A DNA stretch of 64,000 nt from an uncultured Roseovarius sp. (GTDB lineage: Bacteria > Pseudomonadota > Alphaproteobacteria > Rhodobacterales > Rhodobacteraceae): the NCBI GenBank assembly GCA_947503145.1, contig CANNCP010000001.1, positions 372,001 through 436,000 of the forward strand. Direction: 5' to 3'. Position 1 is the first letter of the stretch. The number at the start of each line of letters is the position of its first letter. The notes below the pieces were generated by a model. It did not search any database. It had not been told where the DNA came from and saw nothing but the letters and a program-made list of their open reading frames with translations. A program made the translations under genes and the position numbers. Positions 1-8,653 of the stretch are shown in pieces.

Positions 1-1335
1 GGCCTCAGCGAAACTCCGATTTTTCGCCACATTACGCTGCGTGACGATCCCGGCGATTCCCTCGTCGCGGCCCTGCGCCGCGAGATCGCCGAGGCAACCT
101 CCGAAGGCCGACCCGTCAATATTGGTGCAGCCCGTCATTCCATGGGGGGGCATTCGATCCCGCGGGACGGGCATGCGATCACTTTTGATAATGGCTGGGT
201 CGAGGCGGATACAGCCGCCGGTATCATGCAGGTCCATGCCGGCGCCCGCTGGAGCCACGTCATCGCCGTGCTCGATCCGCTTGGCTACGGGCCGAAAGTG
301 ATGCAGTCCAACAATGATTTCGGTGTTGCCGCCGCCTTTTGTGTCAACGCCCATGGCTGGCCGGTGCGGATGGGGCCGATGGGCACCACCGTGCGCAGCT
401 TTGACATGGTCCTGCCGGACGGCGAACTGGTGACGTGCTCGCGCACGCAGAATGTCGATCTCTTCGGCATGACAATGGGCGGTTACGGCCTGACCGGCGC
501 GATCACCCGGATGCAGGTCGAGATTGCCGCGAACCAGCGCCTGAAACCCACGTTCGAGAAAATGCCGACAGCAGAACTGGGCAGCCGGTTCATGGCCGCT
601 TTGGTGGACGATCAGGTCAGCATGGCTTACGCTCATCTCAATGTGGACCGGGATACATTTTTCGAGCGCGCGCTGTTGGTCACCTACCGCCCTTCCGGCG
701 ATCAGGATGATCTGCCTGCTGCGCGCACCTCGGGGCTGACGGCACGTATCGCGCGCCACGTTTACCGCGCGCAGTTGGGGCGCGAACGGATGAAACGATT
801 GCGCTGGTGGACCGAAACCGACCTCGGGCCGAGGTTTTCCAGCGGCCGCGTCACGCGTAACAGCCTGCTCAACGAACCGGTGATCACGCTGGACGACAGC
901 AATCCGCTGTACACCGATATTCTGCATGAATATTTCGTCAGCCCGGACCGCTTTGCGGATTTCGTGACGATTTGCCGCGAGGTGATCCCGACATCGTATC
1001 AATCATTGCTCAACGTCACGCTGCGCTTCGTCGATGCCGATCCCGACAGTTGGCTTTCCTATGCCCGGGCCCCGCGCATCGCTGCCGCCATGTCCTTCAG
1101 CCAGGAGATGACCCTGCGCGCTGAGGCGGACATGCAGCGTCTCACCCGCGAACTGATCTACCGCGTCATGGAAATCGGCGGCACCTATTACCTGCCTTAC
1201 CGTCCGCACGCCACGGTCGGGCAATTCTCCGACGCCTATCCACGCGCTCGGGTCTTTGCCGCTGCAAAGCGCGAAATCGACCCAGAACTTTCCTTTCGGA
1301 ATGCCCTGTGGGACAAGTATCTGGAGCCGCTATGA
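1..1335 (+). CDS. FAD-binding oxidoreductase (FAD/FMN dehydrogenase family), 5' end outside window
   Basis: The reading frame is open from base 1, so the N-terminus lies upstream of the window. The visible 444 residues begin in an FAD-binding PCMH domain: RPVNIGAARHSMGGHSIPRDG-like residues near the start resemble the flavin-contacting loop of the GlcD/DprE1/aldonolactone-oxidase group, followed by GGYGLTGAITRM, a typical second FAD contact. The C-terminal half looks like the substrate-cap domain of this group, ending in FRNALWDKYLEPL. It probably oxidises an alcohol or sugar-type substrate with FAD; the substrate is not identifiable. The stop overlaps the next start (ATGA). Family assignment is firm, exact function open. 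Confidence 0.85.
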   Translation, partial: GLSETPIFRHITLRDDPGDSLVAALRREIAEATSEGRPVNIGAARHSMGGHSIPRDGHAITFDNGWVEADTAAGIMQVHAGARWSHVIAVLDPLGYGPKVMQSNNDFGVAAAFCVNAHGWPVRMGPMGTTVRSFDMVLPDGELVTCSRTQNVDLFGMTMGGYGLTGAITRMQVEIAANQRLKPTFEKMPTAELGSRFMAALVDDQVSMAYAHLNVDRDTFFERALLVTYRPSGDQDDLPAARTSGLTARIARHVYRAQLGRERMKRLRWWTETDLGPRFSSGRVTRNSLLNEPVITLDDSNPLYTDILHEYFVSPDRFADFVTICREVIPTSYQSLLNVTLRFVDADPDSWLSYARAPRIAAAMSFSQEMTLRAEADMQRLTRELIYRVMEIGGTYYLPYRPHATVGQFSDAYPRARVFAAAKREIDPELSFRNALWDKYLEPL

Positions 1336-1520
1336 GCGCACCAAAGAAAATTCACTTCGGCTATTTCAACACCCTTCCGGGCGCTGCCGCGCTCAATTAC
1401 ATCCCCGGCCTCACTGATGCTCAGGTTCTGGCCTTCGGTATCTTCGCGCTCTGGGCTGGGCTGCGGGGGCGCCCCCTTGCAAGCACGCTACCGCTACGCC
1501 ATGTAACGCGAGGAATGTGA
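1332..1520 (+). pseudogene. Small truncated membrane-protein remnant (62 codons)
   Basis: This short frame starts in an ATGA overlap with the FAD oxidoreductase, so its start is well placed for translational coupling. The N-terminus (KIHFGYFNTLPGAAALNYIPG) resembles, from memory, a small DUF4383-like membrane protein found in Rhodobacteraceae, normally well over 100 residues with several membrane spans. Here GIFAL is joined straight to LWAGL, after which the sequence becomes arginine-rich and stops (PLRHVTRGM). I infer an internal deletion plus loss of the C-terminus. It could instead be a genuine 62-residue protein; family recall is uncertain. Confidence 0.4.
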
Positions 1521-1528
1521 AACCGTAG

Positions 1529-2461
1529 ATGTTGGGACGAAACCAGATGATTGAACTTGGCGGCCAGACCCCCGCAACCGACCTGATCAAGGATGTCTCG
1601 GAGGCCAGTTTTATGGCTGAAGTTGTCGAGATGTCGCAGACGATTCCCGTGATCGTCGATTTCTGGGCGCCGTGGTGCGGCCCGTGCAAGACGCTGGGTC
1701 CCGCACTTGAGGCGGCAGTGACCAAGGCAAAGGGCGCAGTGCGCATGGCCAAGGTCAACGTTGACGAGAACCAGGGCATCGCAGGCCAGTTGCAGATTCA
1801 ATCAATCCCCACGGTCTATGCCTTCTGGAAGGGTCAGCCGGTCGATGGGTTCCAGGGCGCTGTCCCACCTTCGGAAATCGACGCTTTCGTGGCACGGGTG
1901 GTCGAGGCTGCGGGCGGCGCTGCGGACGAGGGTAACGGACTGGACGATGCGCTTGATGCTGCAGACGAAATGCTGGAGGCAGGTGCCGCGAGCGACGCCG
2001 CCGAAACCTATGCCGCCATCATACAGGAAGACGCCAACAACGCGCGCGCCTTTGCGGGCATGGTACGCGCCTATCTGGCAATGGATGACATCGATCAGGC
2101 CGAGGCGATCCTGAACGGCGCACCCGCCGAGATCAGCAGCGCGCCCGAAATCGAGGCAGCCCATGCGCAGATTGCACTGGCACGCCAAGCTGCCGCGGCA
2201 GGGCCGGTGGACGATCTTCAAGCAGCGGTAGAAGCCAACCCTGACGATCATCAGGCGCGCTTTGATCTGGCACAGGCACTACATGCCAATGGGCAGGCCG
2301 CCGAGGCAGTCGATCAGTTGCTCGAACTCTTCCGCCGCGACCGCGAGTGGAACGACGGCGCAGCCAAGCAGCAGCTCTTTACCGTGTTCGAAGCACTGAA
2401 GCCGAGCGATCCGGTCGTCTTGAACGGTCGCCGCAAACTCAGCTCGATGATATTTGCCTGA
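1529..2461 (+). CDS. cnoX: Thioredoxin-TPR co-chaperone CnoX (YbbN family)
   Basis: 310 residues: an N-terminal thioredoxin fold with WCGPC at about residues 49-53 in the context VIVDFWAPWCGPCK, followed from about residue 140 by alanine-rich TPR-like helices (two long repeats, e.g. DDLQAAVEANPDDHQARFDLAQAL). CnoX/YbbN proteins hold unfolding clients for GroEL/DnaK under oxidative stress. Alphaproteobacterial members keep both redox cysteines, unlike E. coli, and this one does too. Start could be 1529 or the in-frame ATG at 1547; neither has a strong ribosome site. It precedes the LON-domain and Trm112 genes in a likely proteostasis operon. Confidence 0.9.
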   Translation: MLGRNQMIELGGQTPATDLIKDVSEASFMAEVVEMSQTIPVIVDFWAPWCGPCKTLGPALEAAVTKAKGAVRMAKVNVDENQGIAGQLQIQSIPTVYAFWKGQPVDGFQGAVPPSEIDAFVARVVEAAGGAADEGNGLDDALDAADEMLEAGAASDAAETYAAIIQEDANNARAFAGMVRAYLAMDDIDQAEAILNGAPAEISSAPEIEAAHAQIALARQAAAAGPVDDLQAAVEANPDDHQARFDLAQALHANGQAAEAVDQLLELFRRDREWNDGAAKQQLFTVFEALKPSDPVVLNGRRKLSSMIFA

Positions 2462-2482
2462 GGTGACGGGTGGGCTAGATTG

Positions 2483-3130
2483 ATGGGCATGATGAATGCT
2501 GGCGACCTGCCCGAAGTGATCCCGATCTTTCCGCTTCCCGGTGCGCTCTTGCTGCCGCGCTCCCGGCTGCCGCTGCACCTGTTCGAGCCGCGCTATATGG
2601 TGATGCTTGAAGACGCGTTGAAAACACCCCATCGCCTGATCGGCATGATCCAGCCCAACGAGGTGCCGGGCCGCGACGGGCCGGGGCTGTACAGGATCGG
2701 CTGTGTCGGACGTATAACGCAGTTCTCCGAGACCGAGGACGATCGCTATATGATCACACTGGCCGGTGTCTCGCGGTTCCGCCTGACCGAAGAGGTCGAC
2801 GGGTTCACGCCCTATCGCCGCGCGCAGGTGTCCTGGACCGGCTTTGACCGCGATCTCGGCCCCGAAGAGCAAGACCCCGATTTCGACCGCGAGCAATTCC
2901 TGGCGTTGCTGGAGCAGTATTTCAGTGCCCGCGAGCTCCGTACCGATTGGGATAGCCTGGACGAAGCGAAAGACGAGCTTTTGATCAACTCGCTGTCAAT
3001 GTTGCTCGGGTTCGAGCCGGGGGATAAACAGGCGCTGCTGGAGGCCCCGTCGCTGAGTACCCGACGTGAGACACTGGTGACATTGATCGAATTTACCATG
3101 CGCGGTGGCGCGGAAGAGATGATGCAATGA
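2483..3130 (+). CDS. LON peptidase substrate-binding domain protein
   Basis: About 215 residues matching the stand-alone N-terminal domain of Lon protease: [35 protein letters not shown] near the start is the family hallmark, and no ATPase or protease domain follows. Family members are thought to bind protein substrates, but no biochemical role is established. Several starts are possible (TTG 2480, ATG 2483, 2489, 2492). It follows cnoX by about 20 bases and overlaps the Trm112 gene by four bases, so the three genes are probably one transcript. Confidence 0.88.
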   Translation: MGMMNAGDLPEVIPIFPLPGALLLPRSRLPLHLFEPRYMVMLEDALKTPHRLIGMIQPNEVPGRDGPGLYRIGCVGRITQFSETEDDRYMITLAGVSRFRLTEEVDGFTPYRRAQVSWTGFDRDLGPEEQDPDFDREQFLALLEQYFSARELRTDWDSLDEAKDELLINSLSMLLGFEPGDKQALLEAPSLSTRRETLVTLIEFTMRGGAEEMMQ

Positions 3131-3318
3131 CAGATGATGCAAAACTTGCAATGTTCGACCGCCGTATGCTGGAGGCGCTCGTTTGCCCGCAAACCAAACA
3201 GGGCCTCGAATACAACGCAGAGGCACAAGAACTGATCAGCCGCCATGTCGGCCTCGCCTTTCCGATCCGCAACGGTATCCCGGTCCTGCTAATCGACGAA
3301 GCCCGCGTTCTGGACTGA
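3127..3318 (+). CDS. Trm112 family protein (YcaR-like)
   Basis: 63 residues with the Trm112/UPF0434 pattern [16 protein letters not shown]...[17 protein letters not shown]. The start overlaps the preceding stop (ATGA), the usual sign of coupled translation. Eukaryotic Trm112 activates methyltransferases; bacterial homologues are small, mostly uncharacterised proteins. Only one of the zinc-ligand cysteines (CP) is present, as is common in proteobacterial members. It closes the cnoX operon; the next 436 bases contain no gene. Confidence 0.88.
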   Translation: MTDDAKLAMFDRRMLEALVCPQTKQGLEYNAEAQELISRHVGLAFPIRNGIPVLLIDEARVLD

Positions 3319-3754
3319 CCGGGCATGACCCCATGGAGTGCCTGCGGCACACAGGTTTCCTGGGTCTGCCCCATCAGGGCCAGACCGGTGCCTGGGGAAA
3401 CCGGTTGTGACTCGCATCCGGTGCTGTGGCGGCTTGCGATGTCGGTGCCTCCGGCGGGGATATTTATGGCAAGAAGATGATCAAGAGATCATCGCCCTGA
3501 TCACGACTGCGTGCTCTGGCCAAGCGCCCGACGGTTTGCGTGTCAATAAGCCAGACTTCATCATCGGGTAGAGCAGTTTTGCGTCCGGCAGCATGATGCG
3601 CAGGTCGCTACTATGACTGGCCACCGCCCATAGCGCGCGTTACCCCAAAATCAAAGTGGCCGGTTTTTGCATCGCCGAATGGTCGGATTTCACCCCGGCG
3701 TTGACACATATCGAAGTATTCCGGCGTCTGGTTCAGGTCGTGAGGCATTGGTCA
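3319..3754. other. Intergenic region, no gene recognised
   Basis: The 436 bases between the Trm112 gene and the IS481 remnant contain no frame with recognisable protein similarity. They hold one copy of the dispersed CCTCCGGCGGGGATATTT motif (listed separately). The right half, from about 3490, is compositionally mixed and may be decayed flanking DNA of the insertion sequence. Confidence 0.6.
3447..3480 (+). repeat. Dispersed REP-like motif, copy 1
   Basis: Sequence CCTCCGGCGGGGATATTT followed by ATGGCAAGAAGATGA. An almost identical copy lies in reverse orientation at 37297-37329. I recall this motif as frequent just after genes in Rhodobacteraceae genomes; here it follows the cnoX operon. 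Its function is unknown; the window has two copies. Confidence 0.7.
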
Positions 3755-4382
3755 ATTCTATTTGTCAGCGAAGCAGAGGAGGCAATGATCGTCGCGTTCC
3801 GGCGGCACACGCTGCTGCCGTTGGATGATTGCTTCTATGCTCTTCAGCCACTAATTCCACGTTTGACGCGGACAGCGCTACATGGGTGCCTTCAGCGGCA
3901 GATGCACTGCCTGGGAACTCCTGCAGCATATGCTCGAAGCCGTGCCCTATTAGGTCCATATCATTCTCAGGGACAACGGCACCCAGTTCGCCGAGCTACC
4001 GGGGAACCGCAACACCATCTATTCCCGGCCGATGCGCTTTGACATGATCTGCGAAGCCAATGGGATCGAGCATCGGCTGACAAAACCCAACCATCCCTGA
4101 AGTTACGAGGATCAGAAAGCGATCCGGGGGATCGTTTTCCCGAGTGACGGTCAGGTCGAGCGGATCAACCACACGATCAAGGGTGTTACCGTCAAACGAT
4201 ATCAATACGACAATCATTATCAGCTGCGCACGCACCTCGCAGATTTCAGGGCAGTCTCCAACTTTGCGTGCAGGCTCAAGACCTTCAACGGCCTCACGCC
4301 TTACGAATACATCTGCAAAATCTGGACACCAGATCGATTCATCCTAAATCCGATCCACCAGATGCCGTGACTGAACACCTAG
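3755..4382 (+). pseudogene. IS481-family transposase remnant
   Basis: Two pieces of an IS481-type transposase are readable. 3767-3895 encodes the N-terminal helix-turn-helix part (EEAMIVAFRRHTLLPLDD, LTRTALHGCLQR). After an internal deletion and a frame change, 3928-4382 encodes the integrase core end (HIILRDNGTQFAEL, MRFDMICEANGIEHRLTKPN, then DGQVERI and LTPYEYICKIW). The second piece has a TAG near 3952, a TGA at about 4098 and roughly 45 extra bases between KPNHP and DGQVERI. The element cannot make a functional transposase. It sits between the cnoX operon and the accessory catabolic locus. Confidence 0.85.
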
Positions 4383-4439
4383 GGGGGATTGCCGTAAGAG
4401 GTGCCCCTTTCGCGTGTTTCAAGATGCCGGATAGCTTTG

Positions 4440-5486
4440 TTAGCTGACCAGCGTGATCCGTTCCTCGACCGCGTCCTTCCCTATGGCATCCATCATAGCA
4501 ACCGGGCCGGTCTTGAATGCAAAGGCTTTCCTCGCACCCAAATCAATGGCCTCCGGTGCGGCGACCTGTTCGGCCAGTGCCTGTCGGACTGCGAGAAACA
4601 CAGCGCCTTGCAAGCGTTTTGCGATTGTATCGTGCGCGGCTTTCCCCAGTGGTTCGGGCGCGTCATCAAGCGGCCAGCTGCCATCAGAATCGCCGCAGGC
4701 GATCAGACTTGGCGCTGGGGCATAGAACGGCCCAAGATGAGCAAGGTTGTGTATAGCGGCCAGGTTGATGCGCGGTTTCACGATGTTCATCACTGCGAAG
4801 GGGCCGATCGGGACGCCAAATGCCTCTTTAGCGACCGCGTCAATCTGTGCAGGTGTGCCGAGGCCGTCGTCCAGGCAGCGGGCCGCTTCGTTTGTATAAG
4901 GGCAAAAGAAGCGGTTCAGCGCAAAGCCGCTGTGGTCACGGCATTCTATGGGCGTTTTGCGGCACTGTTCCAGAACGCTCAAGACGGCAGCGATGGTGCT
5001 TTCCTGTGTTGCTTCGCTGCGCACCACCTCGACCGCCGGATTGATCTCGGCTGGGCTGAAGAAATGCAGGCCACAGAGGCGTTCAGGGCGGCGCAGTGCA
5101 CCGCCAATCGCGGAGACGTTCAGGGCGCTGGTGTTGGTGGCCAAGTGGCAATCTGAGGCGACAATCTTTTCCAGGCGGGAAAATACCGATGTCTTGATCT
5201 TGATATCCTCAAATACGGCCTCGATAACCAGATCTGCACCAGATACTGTGGCCATGTCCGTCGATAGTTGCAGCCGGTGTTGTGCATCGCGAGCCTGTTC
5301 AGGGGTGATATGACCTTTCTCAACCTGGCGATTAAAGAACTTCTGCACGCGCAATTGTGCCTGCTCCAACGCGTCCTGCGAGGCGTCGATCAGAATCGCA
5401 TTAAACCGCCCCGCTAACGCAGAGATCGCGATTCCGCCACCCATGGTGCCCGCACCAATCACGGCAATCGTCTGAATGTTTGTCAT
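4440..5486 (-). CDS. 3-hydroxyacyl-CoA dehydrogenase (stand-alone)
   Basis: 348 residues. The N-terminus carries the NAD-binding GAGTMGGG glycine motif (about residues 12-19); GLHFFSPAEINPAVEVV contains the catalytic His and the following Glu, and SGFALNRFFCPYTNEA starts the C-terminal dimerisation domain. It oxidises L-3-hydroxyacyl-CoA to 3-oxoacyl-CoA in the cytoplasm. It is the last gene of a minus-strand set with an enoyl-CoA hydratase-like protein (about 50 bases upstream) and an acyl-CoA dehydrogenase. No thiolase or acyl-CoA ligase is nearby, so the trio probably serves a dedicated short pathway rather than general fatty-acid oxidation. Confidence 0.9.
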   Translation of the reverse strand: MTNIQTIAVIGAGTMGGGIAISALAGRFNAILIDASQDALEQAQLRVQKFFNRQVEKGHITPEQARDAQHRLQLSTDMATVSGADLVIEAVFEDIKIKTSVFSRLEKIVASDCHLATNTSALNVSAIGGALRRPERLCGLHFFSPAEINPAVEVVRSEATQESTIAAVLSVLEQCRKTPIECRDHSGFALNRFFCPYTNEAARCLDDGLGTPAQIDAVAKEAFGVPIGPFAVMNIVKPRINLAAIHNLAHLGPFYAPAPSLIACGDSDGSWPLDDAPEPLGKAAHDTIAKRLQGAVFLAVRQALAEQVAAPEAIDLGARKAFAFKTGPVAMMDAIGKDAVEERITLVS

Positions 5487-5537
5487 ATCATATGTCCGAA
5501 CTTCTAAAACTGGCGGTTACGTGGTCTCTGATCGTCG

Positions 5538-6338
5538 TCAGAGTGACGCCCACTGTGCGTCGCGTTTTTCAAGGAATGCGCTGATGCCTTCCTTGGCATC
5601 GGCCTCCAACATATTCATGACCATCACGCCCGAAGCGTAATCGTAGGCATCCGACAGTGACATTTCGGATTGGGCGTAAAATGCCTCTTTGCCGATCTTT
5701 AGCGTGGCAGGAGCCTTGGAGGCGATATTTTCTGCCAATGTAAGTGTTGTCGATGACAGCACCTCCGGTGCAACAACCCGGTTCAGTAGGCCAAGCTGTA
5801 AGGCGGTGGCTGCGTCAATCATATCGCCGGTCAGCAACATCTCCATGGCGGCCTTGCGCGATACATTTCGCGACAGAGCGACCATTGGTGTAGAGCAGAA
5901 CAAGCCAATATTTACTCCTGGCGTAGCGAAGCGCGCTTCGGTCGAAGCGACGGCCAGATCGCAGCTGGCCACCAACTGGCACCCAGCAGCGGTGGCGATG
6001 CCATGAACTTCGGCGATCACTGGCTTGCGGCAGGTCACGATGGCCTGCATAAGCCGAGAACAGGCCGTTAAAGTCTTGTCGAAGAATGCTCGCCCGCCAT
6101 CATCCGAGGCGCGCGCGGCGGTCATTTCCTTCAGATCGTGTCCGGCGCAGAACGCCGAGCCGTTGCCTGCCAAAACAATCACATGAATGGTGGGATCATT
6201 GCCTAAGGTGTCGAACGCGTCGTGCAGTTGCTCCAGCATGGCCAGAGACAGGCTGTTGCGCGCCTGTGGGCGATTCATTGTCAGGCGCGCGACGGCATCG
6301 TTCGCTTCACAGTGTATAAGGTCGGCCGCAGATTTCAT
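5538..6338 (-). CDS. ECHDC3-like enoyl-CoA hydratase/isomerase family protein lacking hydratase glutamates
   Basis: 266 residues with the crotonase fold: NGSAFCAGHDLKEM supplies the first oxyanion-hole segment and GIATAAGCQLVASCDLAVAS the second. In classical hydratases (rat ECHS1) the second segment reads GGGCELA with Glu144, and Glu164 lies in QPEI; here these positions are Gln (AAGCQL) and Gly (ATPGVN). The run ATPGVNIGLFCSTP strongly resembles ECHDC3-type proteins. It is therefore unlikely to be a normal hydratase; thioester hydrolysis, isomerisation or decarboxylation remain possible. It is separated by 2 bases from the acyl-CoA dehydrogenase gene upstream. Confidence 0.85.
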   Translation of the reverse strand: MKSAADLIHCEANDAVARLTMNRPQARNSLSLAMLEQLHDAFDTLGNDPTIHVIVLAGNGSAFCAGHDLKEMTAARASDDGGRAFFDKTLTACSRLMQAIVTCRKPVIAEVHGIATAAGCQLVASCDLAVASTEARFATPGVNIGLFCSTPMVALSRNVSRKAAMEMLLTGDMIDAATALQLGLLNRVVAPEVLSSTTLTLAENIASKAPATLKIGKEAFYAQSEMSLSDAYDYASGVMVMNMLEADAKEGISAFLEKRDAQWASL

Positions 6339-6340
6339 GA

Positions 6341-7507
6341 TCAGTCCTTTAATAAGCTGCGGGCAATCACCAGCTTCATAATTTCATTGGTGCCAGCGTA
6401 GATGCGTTCGATCCGGTTATCGCGATACATCCGCTCCAACGGGTACTCCGCCATCACGCCGTACCCGCCAAACAGCTGTAGGCAGCGATCAATGATCCGA
6501 GATTGGAGATCGGTAAGCCAGTATTTCGCCATTGAGGCTTTTTCGGTGGTCAATTTACCTTCTAGATGGTCTGCGATGCAGGCATCCAGAAATGTCTTGG
6601 CGATGGTTGCTTCGGTGACGCATTCGGCCAGCACAAACTGCGTGTTCTGGAACTCGGCAATCTTGTGGCCAAAGGCGCTGCGCTCTTTTACATAGGCCAG
6701 CGTCTCGTTGAGCGCTCGCTCTATCCGCGCAACCGCATAGACTGCGATCAACAGGCGCTCCTGTGGAAGCTGTTCCATCATCTGAATAAAGCCCTTGCCT
6801 TCTTCCGATCCTAGCAGGGCCGAGGCTGGTACGCGCATCTCGTCAAAGAAAAGCTCTGACGTGTCGTTGGACTTCATCCCTAGCTTGTCGAGGTTTCGCC
6901 CGCGCCGGAAGCCGTCAAGCCCATCAGTTTCCACTAAAAACATCGAAATGCCGCGTCCGCCAGCCTGTGGATCGGTTTTTGCCGCAATGATCACCAAATT
7001 GGCCAGCGCGCCATTGGTGATAAAGGTCTTGGATCCGGATATCTTGTAGTGATCACCGTCCTTTATCGCTGTGGTCCTGATATTTTGCAGATCTGATCCG
7101 GCGCAGGGTTCCGTCATTGCAATGGCGCCGATCAAATCGCCAGAGATCATGCGTGGCAGGAGGCGCTGTTTTTGGTCATCGGTGCCATAATGAATAATAT
7201 AGGGGATTACGATAGAGTTGTGTAGGCCGCCACCCCAACCATCGATACCGGCCAGGTTGCCCTGATAGGCGATCACCGCATCATGAGCGAATGTACCGCC
7301 AAGCCCACCATAGGCCTCGGGTACTTCTGCACCCAGCAGGCCCATTTCCCCCGCTTTCAGCCACAGATCTCGACTGAACGCGCCCAGCGCCTCCCATTCT
7401 TCGTAGTGCGGAACGCATTCCCGTTCATAGAACTGGCGGCAGCTGTCTTCCAGCATCACCAGCTCATCGTCCATCCAGGCAGAACGAGGCAAGAATAGGT
7501 TGGGCAT
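6341..7507 (-). CDS. Acyl-CoA dehydrogenase, LCAD-like
   Basis: 388 residues from the ATG at 7507 (MPNLFLPRSAW); an in-frame extension to 7588 looks non-coding. Family signatures: AIAMTEPCAGSDLQNI, GGYGVMAEYPLERMYRD, and IYAGTNEIMK near the C-terminus. The Glu of the MCAD YEGT motif is absent; instead ELPQERLLIA-like residues (QLPQERLLIA) carry the Glu that serves as base in long-chain and isovaleryl enzymes. It uses FAD to make a 2,3-double bond in an acyl-CoA. It is first of the minus-strand trio and divergent from the LysR gene, which probably controls it. Confidence 0.9.
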   Translation of the reverse strand: MPNLFLPRSAWMDDELVMLEDSCRQFYERECVPHYEEWEALGAFSRDLWLKAGEMGLLGAEVPEAYGGLGGTFAHDAVIAYQGNLAGIDGWGGGLHNSIVIPYIIHYGTDDQKQRLLPRMISGDLIGAIAMTEPCAGSDLQNIRTTAIKDGDHYKISGSKTFITNGALANLVIIAAKTDPQAGGRGISMFLVETDGLDGFRRGRNLDKLGMKSNDTSELFFDEMRVPASALLGSEEGKGFIQMMEQLPQERLLIAVYAVARIERALNETLAYVKERSAFGHKIAEFQNTQFVLAECVTEATIAKTFLDACIADHLEGKLTTEKASMAKYWLTDLQSRIIDRCLQLFGGYGVMAEYPLERMYRDNRIERIYAGTNEIMKLVIARSLLKD

Positions 7508-7618
7508 AATATGGTCTCGCAATTCACAACGCCTGCAGCCTATGGGTGTGAGGCGCATCGGACCAATCGAATTTTCTGAGCACAGCATTCACTTTGCGCA
7601 TGCTTGCGTCTAATTAAT

Positions 7619-7637
7619 ACATAGCTTATTTCTATGT
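7619..7637. promoter_or_regulatory. Candidate LysR operator, ACATAG-N7-CTATGT
   Basis: A perfect 6-base inverted repeat with a 7-base spacer sits between the divergent acyl-CoA dehydrogenase and LysR genes. It contains several T-N11-A arrangements typical of LysR-type boxes and lies 40 bases before the regulator's start. Assignment is inferred from position and symmetry. Confidence 0.45.
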
Positions 7638-7676
7638 GTTGGTGTTTAAGCTTTGAGATTCAAATAAGGAAGAGAG

Positions 7677-8612
7677 ATGAACCTTAGACAGTTGGAAGCC
7701 TTTCGGGCGACAATGCGCAGCGGCTCGATCACGGAAGCCGCAAATGTGATGCATATCTCTCAGCCCAGCGTCAGTCGGCTGATCGCTGATCTTGAACGGT
7801 CTGTTGGCTTTGCACTATTTTTACGCTCTGGCCGGGGTCTGTCGCCCACTGTGGAGGCGCGGACCTTCTACCGCGCGGTCGAGGGCATGTTCACTAGCGT
7901 TGACCGCCTGCAGGATCTGGCCGATTCCATTCGGACGACCAGCGGCGGGGTGATCTCGATCGGCACGATCCAGTCAGTGGCTATGCTTGAGTTACCAAAA
8001 GTGGTCGGTGGAATGCATCATGAAGCGCCGGATGTGCGCTTCATGATCCATACCCGTAATACGCCATCGATTCTTGATGCGGTGCAAACGCGGCAAATCG
8101 ACATCGGCGTTGTCGGCCGTCAGCCACCCTATGGCGGCGTTGAAATTCTGTTTCAGACCTCTGCGCCCTATGTCTGTCTGATCCCCGAAAGCCATGATTT
8201 GGTCGGGCAGGACGGCTCCGTCGATCTCGAGGCCCTGACCGAGACTGAAGCCTTTGTTACCTTTGGCGGGGCATTTCCCGACGAGATGATGGCAATGGAG
8301 CCAGATCTGTCCAACCGCCTCCGGACGCGGTCGCGCTTGTCGGCGACCAATATGCCGTTGGCCGCATCACTGGTCCGGGAAAGCGGCGTGTTGGCCATTG
8401 CTGATCCATTCACAGCCGAACATGCAGTGCGTATGGGCGGGGTTGTATTTCGCCCGATCCGGCAGGAGCTGAACTACCATGTGGCCATCATCGCCTCCGG
8501 TCGAGATGCGCTCTCCCGGCAGGCGGTAGAATTCTCGGAGCGCCTCGCGAAACGTCTCGCAGCGCGAGTGGAGTATGTATCAAGCTTCATGATTGACCGC
8601 AAAAAAACATAG
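7677..8612 (+). CDS. LysR-family transcriptional regulator
   Basis: 311 residues. The winged helix-turn-helix is at the N-terminus (MNLRQLEAFRATMRSGSITEAA...ISQPSVSRLIADLE), and the rest is a periplasmic-binding-like effector domain starting near residue 90 (VISIGTIQSVAMLELPKVV). The start has a good ribosome site (AAGGAAGAGAG). Divergent transcription from the acyl-CoA dehydrogenase set, and position just ahead of the ABC importer, suggest that it senses the imported compound or a breakdown product and controls both arms. The effector is unknown. Confidence 0.9.
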   Translation: MNLRQLEAFRATMRSGSITEAANVMHISQPSVSRLIADLERSVGFALFLRSGRGLSPTVEARTFYRAVEGMFTSVDRLQDLADSIRTTSGGVISIGTIQSVAMLELPKVVGGMHHEAPDVRFMIHTRNTPSILDAVQTRQIDIGVVGRQPPYGGVEILFQTSAPYVCLIPESHDLVGQDGSVDLEALTETEAFVTFGGAFPDEMMAMEPDLSNRLRTRSRLSATNMPLAASLVRESGVLAIADPFTAEHAVRMGGVVFRPIRQELNYHVAIIASGRDALSRQAVEFSERLAKRLAARVEYVSSFMIDRKKT

Positions 8613-8653
8613 TAACACACTCATCGTTTCGGTAGAACGCAATGCGCTCCTCT

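Noticed and set aside
6341-7507. Acyl-CoA dehydrogenase as DmdC of the DMSP pathway, given the DmdA-like gene nearby
   Set aside because: DmdC is much longer (around 590 residues) with an extended C-terminus; this is 388 residues with LCAD-like QLPQERLLIA and IYAGTNEIMK motifs.
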